From Tridacna crocea (lineage: Eukaryota > Mollusca > Bivalvia > Cardiida > Cardiidae): a stretch of DNA of 64,000 nt. The notes under the pieces are model-generated. The model was not told where the DNA came from. It ran no database searches and worked only from the letters and a program-made list of their open reading frames with translations. This document shows positions 55,893 through 64,000 of the stretch, in pieces (the stretch's first letter is position 1; each line of letters opens with the position of its first letter). The position numbers and the translations under genes are program-made. The DNA lies in the NCBI GenBank assembly GCA_943736015.1, contig OX031062.1:27191462-27255461 (forward strand), read 5' to 3'.

Positions 55893-55977
55893 CTGAAAAT
55901 ACAAAAAAGATTTTAATGAAGTTACAGAGGATCATATTTTATTTGCATATATACCAGTGGAAACAACATCAAGCTGC

Positions 55978-58265
55978 TTAACTCTTTACCAAAAAAAAAA
56001 AAACTTTAGGTTTGTCCAAATTGAAAGCATTTGCAGACAACACAATAAAATGACTGAAAATTTGAAATTTGTTTTGTGAAGGGTAAAAAACATTGTGGGA
56101 AATGGAGACAAGAGGGCCATGATGGCCCTGAAATCGCTCACCTGAGTTTATTGACCAAACATGCACCATCTAGTTTCCCAGTGACCTAGTTTTTTATCAG
56201 ACATTACCCATCATCAAACACTTTTGAGATATCAATAAGACAAACATTCTGGCCAAGTTTCATGAGTATTGGACTGAAAATGTGGCCTCTACAGTGTACA
56301 AAAGGTTTTTCTAAGATTTCATCAAGTGACCTAGTTTTGGACCCGACAATTACCCATTATCAAACTCTTTTGAGACATCACCAAAACAAACATTCTGACC
56401 AAGTCTGAAGAATATCAGGCAGAAAATGTAGCCTCTAGAGTGTACACAAGGTTTTTCTAATATTTGACCCATTGACCTAGTTTTTGACTCCACATGACCC
56501 ATTTTCAATCTCATTCAAGGTATCACCAGGACAAATATTATGAACAAGTTTTAGGAGTATCAGACTGAAAATGTGTCCTCCAGAGCATACAAAAGGTGTT
56601 TATAACATTTGACCTATTGACCCATTTTTTGACCCAACATGACCCATTTTCAAAGTCATCCAAGATATTATAAAGGCAAACATTCTGACTAATTTTCAAG
56701 AGTGTTGGACTGAAAATGTGGCATCCAGAGCATATACAAGGTTTTTCTAAGATTTGACCTGGTGACCTAGTTTTTAACCCCCAATGACCCATTTTCAAAC
56801 CTGTCTGAGATATCATCAAGACAAACATTCTGACCAACTTACAAGAGTTTCGGACTGAAAATGTGGCCTTTAGAGCCTACAAAAGGTTTTTCTAACATTT
56901 GACCTAGTGACCTAGTTTTTGACCCCACATGACCCATTTTCGATCTTGTCCGAGATATCATCCAGACAAATATCCTGACCAACTTTCATGAGTATCCAAC
57001 TGAAAATGTGGCCTCTAGAGCGTACAAAAGGTTTTTCTAAGATTTGACCTAGTGACCTAGTTTTTGACCCCACGTGACCCATTTTCGAACTCGTCCGAGA
57101 TATCATCCAGACAAACATCCTGACCAACTTTCATGAGTATCCGACTGAAAATGTGGCCTCTAGAGCGTACAAAAGGTTTTTCTAAGATTTGACCTGGTGA
57201 CCTAGTTTTTGACCCCACGTGACCCATTTTCGAAGTCGTCCGAGACATCATCCAGACAAACATCCTGACCAACTTTCATGAGTATCCGACTGAAAATGTG
57301 GCCTCTAGAGCGTACAAAAGGTTTTTCTAAGATTTGACCTGGTGACCTAGTTTTTGACCCCACGTGACCCATTTTCGAACTCGTCCGAGATATCATCGAG
57401 ACAAACATCCTGACCAACTTTCATGAGTATCCGACTGAAAATGTGGCCTCTAGAGCGTACAAAAGGTTTTTCTAAGATTTGACCTGGTGACCTAGTTTTT
57501 GACCCCACGTGACCCATTTTCGAACTCTTCCGAGATATCATCCAGACAAACATCCTGACCAACTTTCATGAGTATCCGACTGAGAATGCAGCCTCTAGAG
57601 CGTACACAAGATTTTTCTAAGATTTGACCTGGTGACCTAGTTTTTGACCCCACCTGACCCATTTTCGAACTCGTCCGAGATATCATCAAGACAAACATCC
57701 TGACCAACTTTCATAAGTATCGGACTCAAAATGCGGCCTCTAGAGCGTACACAAGGTTTTTCTAAGATTTGACCTAGTGACCTAGTTTTTGACCCCACGT
57801 GACCCATTTTCGAACTCGTCCGAGATATCATCGAGACAAACATCCTGACCAACTTTCATGAGTATCCGACTGAAAATGTGGCCTCTAGCGCGTACACAAG
57901 GTTTTTCTAAGATTTGACCTAGTGACCTAGTTTTTGACCCCACATGACCCATTTTCGAACTCGTCCGAGATTTCATTGAGACAAACATCCTGACCAACTT
58001 TCATGAGTATCCGACCAAAACTGTGGCCTGTAGAGCGTACACAAGGTAAAAAGTTGACGACGGACGACGCACGACGCACGACGCACGACGCACGACGGAC
58101 GACGGACGACGGACACAGCACGATCACAATAGCTCACCATGAGCACTTCGTGCTCAGGTGAGCTAAAAATGCTGGCTACCAGCATTTTTTCCTTTTCCCA
58201 CAATGATTTCTAAAGGCTTCTTTCTCAAGGTCGTCAAAAGTAGGGATTGTGTGGTAATGGGTTAA
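55978..58265 (-). mobile_element. MITE-A copy 37, split by an alpha element
   Basis: Left part 55978-56108 ends GGGAAATGGAGA and right part 58167-58265 begins AAATGCTGGCTACC. Joined, they restore a normal MITE-A core. TTAA at both outer ends. Confidence 0.92.
56109..58166 (+). mobile_element. Helitron-like alpha element 2 with 145-bp tandem array (2,058 bp)
   Basis: Same termini as alpha element 1: CAAGAGGGCCATGATGGCCC and GCTCACCTGAG at 5'; GAGCAC-TTC-GTGCTC and AGGTGAGCTAA at 3'. There are about 13 units of 145 bp. The 5' units are diverged and the 3' units nearly identical. A short GACGGACGACGC run precedes the 3' end. The boundaries are exact because the element interrupts MITE-A copy 37, and no target duplication is evident. 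Non-coding. Confidence 0.88.
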
Positions 58266-58507
58266 ACAGGCATGGTCTACTTAATTAAAGTTTTCAAACT
58301 AGCCTACTACAGTTTTGCATCCTAAAGCTCTAATTTGTGCTTTCTACTTTCATCAGAAACATCTAAACAGAAAGATAGGAGGGCCATAGGCCCTAAAGAG
58401 CTCAAATGAGTCAAGTCAACTAAGGTCGATAAAGTTGAAGATGGTGACGCAAACACATGATGATAAGTGCCTACTTTTTATCCAGTGTAACCCGTTTTCA
58501 ACCTCCT

Positions 58508-58637
58508 TTAACCCTTTACCAAATGACAAAATTTTTGGAAATTTTGGTTACCAGCATTTTCTCCTTTTCCCACAATGTTTTCAAAAGGCTTCTTTCTCAG
58601 GGTCGTTAAAAATCAGGATTGTGTGGTAAAGAGTTAA
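58508..58637 (-). mobile_element. MITE-A with left-arm deletion
   Basis: TTAA at both ends but only 130 bp. The left arm is lost between ATGACAAAATTTTT and TTTTGGTTACCAGC. Confidence 0.88.
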
Positions 58638-58981
58638 AATCTCAAATGATAAGCACAAATTCATGTACCAAAGACTAAAGAGTTAATACCTCAAAGGAGT
58701 ACATGTACTTTATATGAAGAAAACAAAATCTTAAAATGAAACATGTGTTACACACAAAAATATCTTTGTGAAAGGGGAAAAAACTCCTACAGAATCAAAA
58801 GTAGGCATCTAAAAACCTGTGTCATTCAAATTTACTGTTTTTTTATTAATCAACAACGTATATAACAATTTTTCCTAATGGATAGATTTTGTTAAAACTT
58901 TGCACACAAACTGAAAAAAGATGTAGTTCACCATGCTGATTTCTGAGAAATTAGCCTTTGACAAAGGTATTTTTCATACTA
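58638..58981. other. Nothing recognised
   Basis: AT-rich sequence upstream of the first visible exon. No cadherin motif is seen on either strand. Confidence 0.4.
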
Positions 58982-60714
58982 GGCTAAGGCCCAGATCAAA
59001 AAAGGGCTCTATTTTTAATTTTTTTTCAATCCATCTGGTAGAAAAATTCAAATGGTACAGTGATTTAGGATAGCCTATTAGGGTCACTTTAAGCATGGAT
59101 GCCAGATCTGACAGTGGTGCAGATTTTTTTTATATGCTAATAAACGCGCCTACCCCAAATTTGCCTATAACAAAAATTAAACTTTTCCTATGTTCACAAT
59201 AATGGAAAAAAAACAATGAAACAATGCAATCTTTTTGACAATTTTTTTGAATTTAAGATGCTCATAAAAATCCACATTTGCCTGTATGTAAGACTTTTAT
59301 TAAATCAAGTCTGACCAATTTCACATACCGTAAAACACCTAATAAATGTTCCTAGCAGAAATGAATAGAAAACAATCTCTGAATTTCAGTCTTCACATTG
59401 AATGTGTTAATATTTCTGGCTAGATTTTTTCACAGTTTTGGCTAGAGCTACTAGGACAGACATGGAGGACCAGAATTAAGAACAGTTATGGAGTTTTAGC
59501 ATTTAGCACCTCAAAAATGATCTATTTATGAGTGCAACAGTATAATATGTTGTTGCACACTGACCTTTGATTTCGTTATTTCACAACTGTAACCATAAGT
59601 ATGCCAACACTATGATTTGGCTATTTTCATTAATTAAGCTGCTTTATTTCCTTTGTTATTCTAAGTCTCCTACTCTATTAATCTATTTCACTGATAAAAT
59701 AGGGGATATGACTTGAAGCAATAGGGTCATGATGGCCCTGTATCGCTCCACTGGCTAATAAGTAAAAAAACTACAAGCCAAACATTATAGGCTAAGGCCC
59801 AGATCAAAAAAAGAGCCCTATTTCTATTTTTTTTTTTTTCAATCCATCTGGTGAATTAGGATAGCCCTTTACATTCACTTTAAGCATGGATGCCAGATCT
59901 GAAAGTGGTGCAGACTTTTTTTTATATGCTAATAAACGCGCCTACCCAAAATTTGCCTATAACGTAATTTAGACTTTTCCTATGTTCACAAAAATGAAGC
60001 AGACAATGATACAATGCAATCTTTTTCACAAATCTTTTTAATCTAAGGTGCTCATAAAAATCCACATTTATGTAAGACTCACAATGTATATTAAATCAAG
60101 TCTGACTAATTTCACATACCATAATTCACCTAATAAATGTTCCTTGCAGAATTAATTGGAACCAATCTCTGAATTTTCAGTCTTCACATTGAATCTGTTT
60201 ATATTTCTAGCTAGATTTATTCACAATTTTGCCTAGACCTACTAGGACAGACAAACAGGACAAAAGTCAAGAAAACTTACTGAGTTATAGCATTTAGTAC
60301 CTCAAAAATGATCCATTTATGAGTGCCACAGTATAATTTATTGCTGCATACTAACCTTTGATTTCGTTATTTCATTATATATTCATGTCCAACCGTAAGT
60401 ATGCCAATACTAAGATTTGGATATTTTCATTACTTAAGTTTCTTTATTTCCTTTGTTATTTTTACTCTTCTATTCTGTTACTCTATTTCACTGATGCAAT
60501 AGGGGACATGACTTGAAACAAGAGGGCCATGATGGCCCTGTATCGCTCCAGTGGCTAATGAGTGAAAACACAACAAGCCAAACATTACAAATCCGGCCAA
60601 CAAGTTTCAAACTTGAAGACATACAATAGGGTAAGGCCCAGGTCAAAAAAGGCCCTATTTTTTCATCCATCTGTTACTTTAGTTCACTGATGCAATAGGG
60701 GATCAAACTTAAAA
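58982..60714 (+). repeat. Stacked direct repeats ending in beta 5' termini
   Basis: Two units of about 808 and 839 bp (starting GGCTAAGGCCCAGATCA at 58982 and 59790), then a third truncated unit from 60629. Each contains ATGGATGCCAGATCTG and TGCTAATAAACGCGCC blocks and ends with a beta 5' terminus (GGCCATGATGGCCCTGTATC). Only the last continues into a full beta element. Confidence 0.7.
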
Positions 60715-62106
60715 CAAGAAGGCCATGATGGCCCTGTATCGCTCCACTAGCTAATAAGTGAAAACACTACAAGCCAAATATTACAACTCTGGCCAATTGG
60801 TTTTAAACTTGAAGGCATACATTTTTTTTCTATGAAGTTCTACGAGAATGTTATGACCCCTTGACCCCTGGGCAATGCCTTTTTTTACCACAAAGCTATA
60901 ATTACTTGAAACTTGGTGGAGGTCCGTAAGATAAACTTCCATATTACATAATATAGGATGTGTGGTATACCAGAAGGTTTTCAAAGTTTCCTAAAATAAA
61001 TGCCATGTAAAACATGAGACCCATGAAACAGGGCTAAATTTGGTAGCCCTAGGTCTTACTATGGTTCGTAAAAAGATCACTAAAAAAGTTTTCACCACAA
61101 AAGCCCAGGTAAAACTTGTGACCACTGGTGTGGGGACAAACTTAACCCCAAGGCTATAATTTAGGCCCCTCTGGTAGAGGCCCACTATATAAAGCTACAT
61201 GCAACATTTGGTAGTCCAAGGCTTTGTGGTTATGTACAAGTAGGGGTTTTCCCAATATAAGCCAATATAAAAATTGTGACCCCCGGGGCCGTGCCAAATT
61301 TGACCCCAGGGCTATAAGTTGGGTATCCTTGGTTTACGCCCACTTGTTAAAGATACATGCCAAATTTGGTGGCCCAAGGCCCTATGGCCCGCCCTGGTGG
61401 CTCAGTGGTGATCGTGTCGGAAACATGACCTGATGGTTGTGAGTTCGATACCCGGTTGAGGTGAACTTTCTTTCCGACGTATTTTCCCCTCTCACGTCTG
61501 CTGAGGCATGTGAGAAAAATAGTCGGTGGCTATGGAAAGAAAGCTTAGTACTGGTGTGAGAAAACCAGGAAACGCATGTGCGTCACCGACCCCCATGATA
61601 TGACCTTAGCTGTTGAAGTAGTGTTAACTGTTAAACCCCAATGCAACCAACCAATTAACCAACCAACCAAGGCTCTATGGCTAGGGATCAGAAGAATTTT
61701 AAAATTTTACCTATATAACCCCATATATAACTTGTGACCCCCCCCCCAGGGGTCAATTTTGACTCCATAGCTATTATTTGAAGGAACACTGTAGAGGTTC
61801 GCTACATAAAACTACATGCCAAGTTTGGTAGCCCTCGGCCTTATGGTTTCGGATAAGAGGATTTTCGAAGGTTTTCAATATTTTTCAGTTTTGTTGCCAT
61901 GGCAACCAGAGTTTTTAAAGGAATCAAATTCTTTCAAGAAATTCTAAAGAAGGCCACGGCAGGATCATTTCTGTTAAGTTTCATCAAAATTGGATGGGTA
62001 GTGTCAGAGAAGATGTTTGAAATATAAGTTAATGCACGCATGGACAGACGCACAACGGACACCGGGCTATGACATAAGCGCGCTTGCCTTCAACCAGTGG
62101 AGCTAA
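60715..62106 (+). mobile_element. Helitron-like beta element, complete but diverged, with nested SINE
   Basis: 5' end CAAGAAGGCCATGATGGCCC, then GCTCCACTAGC. 3' end TTGCCTTCAACCAGTGGAGC then TAA, with a weakened hairpin. It is 1,392 bp, of which about 293 is the SINE and its duplication. Confidence 0.7.
61388..61666 (+). mobile_element. tRNA-derived SINE
   Basis: The left part has an A-box-like TGGCTCAGTGGTGATCG and a B-box-like GAGTTCGATACC at tRNA spacing. The tail is (AACC)n. It is flanked by a 14-bp direct repeat CCAAGGCYCTATGG (61374-61387 and 61667-61680, one mismatch), the signature of LINE-driven insertion. By family knowledge it would be transcribed by RNA polymerase III. Confidence 0.85.
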
Positions 62107-63010
62107 ATACCTCTTGATGACTTAAAGTAAACAAATGCGCAGTTCATTGAGCGTAATTGTGACGTGTGATCAATCATCAGCTTCTTTGTTTGCTGCATTG
62201 ACAGTACAGCTGCTTTGTGTGTGTGTATATATTTGTGTGTGTGGGGTGTGGATGTGGGTGTTTTTCTGTTTTATTTTGAAATGTCATGATGTAACGGATT
62301 TATTTCCTACATAACAAATCTTAACTAGTCAACAAGACAGTATTTTGGTGCAAATAACTTTTTTTCATTTCATGTATAACTATTCAATAATTGTTTAGTT
62401 TATTTTTTTCTCAAATAAAGGCACTACGTACAAAACTTTGTTATTAACACTTTTATGTGTCTGCACTGTAACATTTTGTGTCATTGCTGTAACACATGTG
62501 TCGTTTATTATAACAATGATAAAAACTGCTCATAAAATGAAGCCACGCCATTTAATTTAATGAAGAACATTCTGGAAACAAAACGGAAAATACAGTTACA
62601 TTTTCATTTTCATTACAAACAGCTATTTACTAAATGTATATAACTTTTTCAAGGAATTAAAATAGTTGCAAAAAACTGATTTTCTCCACATATAATGTGC
62701 CAAAATTTTGTTCCAAAATACTCAATTCAAATAAAACAAATATGCGTTATACAGATGGTTCGAAGTGCAATCTGACCTAAAAATATCTAATTTTCTTAAT
62801 TAGAATGGGATTTCTTTTACTTTACAATTTCGTTACATGAAGGACATGTCAATGTGTTATGACTGGCATTGCATCACCGTAAATAATATTCATGTGTGGA
62901 ATATGCATTTTTCCGTGTGCAGTACATTCTATTTGTACATATAAGAAACCTTATCAAACAAAAAAAAAATCCAACTTCATTTTCAAAAATCATGTCTCCT
63001 ACAATCTGCC
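62107..63010. other. No gene seen
   Basis: AT-rich DNA with a TG-rich microsatellite at 62215-62262. No exon or known repeat is recognised. Confidence 0.45.
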
Positions 63011-63540
63011 ATAACTATATATTAGCTCAAAGTGGGTGGGGTAAAGGATAAGCAAGACCAAAACATAAATACAATGCAGCAATTTAGTACAATAGTAAGC
63101 ATTTAGTTCTTATCAAACCCTTCTATAAGAAGCTGAAACCCAAATGTCTTAAATGATATTAAGTTGCTCATGATTTTCAGTAAATGTATGCAAATTTGGT
63201 GGGTGGGGTAACACCAAGGCGCCCAATCTATATTTTCTCCTCCTGTAACTTAATTTTACCATTACTTATGCGCTTCACTGCCAATTAGAACTATTTGCAA
63301 TCAATATACTCTGGCAGATATTGAAATTTTGTGGTTTGTACTCATAAGCTTAATTCAATGCATTTTCAGTGGGTGGGGTAACAAAATGTCGTCTGAAAAA
63401 AATCTGCACCACTTTTGTTTCTGGCATCCACCCTAATTTGACTTCTATATAGCTGTACTATCACCTGGTACCAATGAAATTTTTCTACCAGATGGATTGA
63501 AAAAAAATTGAATCCAGCTGGCCAGGCCTTAGACTATACA
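63011..63540 (-). repeat. Inverted relative of the 58.98-kb repeat
   Basis: The reverse complement shares TTTTTTCAATCCATCTGGTA and GGATGCCAG with the 58982 unit. GTGGGTGGGGTAA occurs at about 63032, 63199 and 63369, a spacing of about 168 bp. Confidence 0.6.
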
Positions 63541-63636
63541 GTTTGAAAATACAGCTTGTAATTGATTTAAAGCGCCTTTCTTTGATAGTCTGTTAAACAG
63601 GAAAATTACAGAGAAAATATACAAATATGCATCATT

Positions 63637-63864
63637 TTAACCCATTACCACACAATCCTTAGTTTTGATGCCCCTGAGAAAAAAGTCTTTAGAAAACTTT
63701 GTGGGAAAAGGAGAAAATGCTGGTAACCAGCATTTTCTCCATTTCCCACAATGTTTTCTACCCTTCATAAAAGAAATTTCAAATTTTCAGTCACTTTTAC
63801 TTTGTCATCTGCAAATCCTTACAATTTGGACAAGCCTAAAATTTTGTTGTTTAGTAACGGTTAA
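63637..63864 (+). mobile_element. MITE-A copy 38
   Basis: Complete, 228 bp, TTAA at both ends, intact core hairpin. Confidence 0.92.
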
Positions 63865-64000
63865 TGAAAATTCAGTACATTTTTTCACAAAAAATATACA
63901 AATATGCATAATTATTATACAGACCATTGGATTAAAAATGGAGATAATTTGATTGAATTATGGGTTCATCTTCAAAAAAATACATAAATGTACTTTCTAA

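Noticed and set aside
61388-61460. Possible tRNA gene
   Set aside because: A- and B-box-like sequences are present, but the acceptor stem does not pair, and a tail plus target duplication show a SINE.
55893-64000. Search for the exon preceding exon 1
   Set aside because: I looked for a 153-bp phase-1 exon with LDRE and DGGTP motifs and found none. It may lie beyond the window.

Overview
The window looks like one stretch of an invertebrate nuclear genome, most probably a bivalve mollusc. The evidence is split-exon architecture with GT/AG junctions, AT-rich intronic DNA, a giant cadherin, and dispersed repeats beginning CAAGAGGGCCATGATGGCCC, which I associate from memory with bivalve genomes. 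The species cannot be named from the sequence alone. Nothing bacterial is present.

One gene dominates, read on the minus strand from about 55.9 kb down to a stop codon at 1400-1402. I could join 22 exons with consistent reading phase, giving 10,994 coding bases: 3,663 residues plus the stop. The 5' end lies beyond the right edge or was not recognised. The product is a single-pass giant cadherin with about 31 extracellular cadherin (EC) linkers, a non-cadherin membrane-proximal region, one transmembrane helix (exon 18) and a cytoplasmic tail of about 215 residues. I saw no catenin-binding region, EGF or laminin-G domain. The architecture is therefore Dachsous/CDH23-like rather than classical or FAT-like, but orthology is unresolved.

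The N-terminal half visible here is built from a four-exon cassette of 123, about 1,415, 207 and 153-159 bp. Every exon boundary in it is phase 1, and each cassette encodes six EC repeats. It occurs three times in tandem (55.9-48.8, 47.3-39.7 and 38.2-28.3 kb), and the 123-bp exon starts a fourth time at 26.5 kb. There it leads into an atypical 2,662-bp exon, a 1,247-bp exon and then the membrane-proximal, transmembrane and tail exons, which are small and of mixed phase.

The introns are filled with mobile DNA. (1) About 45 copies of a ~228-bp palindromic MITE (MITE-A) with TTAA at both ends and CCCTTTACC-type termini, plus four copies of a sister family (MITE-B). (2) Helitron-like non-autonomous elements in several families (alpha, beta and possible others), each with a 3' hairpin next to a CTAA end. 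Two carry arrays of a 145-bp tandem repeat. (3) A 1,184-bp hAT-like element with an 8-bp target duplication. (4) A tRNA-derived SINE with a 14-bp target duplication. (5) Several smaller inverted-repeat elements. Nesting gives a relative insertion order: an alpha element sits inside a MITE-A, a SINE inside a beta element, and a MITE-A inside a TIR element.

The right end (58.6-64 kb) and the 18.8-26.5 kb intron contain only repeats and sequence in which I recognise no gene.
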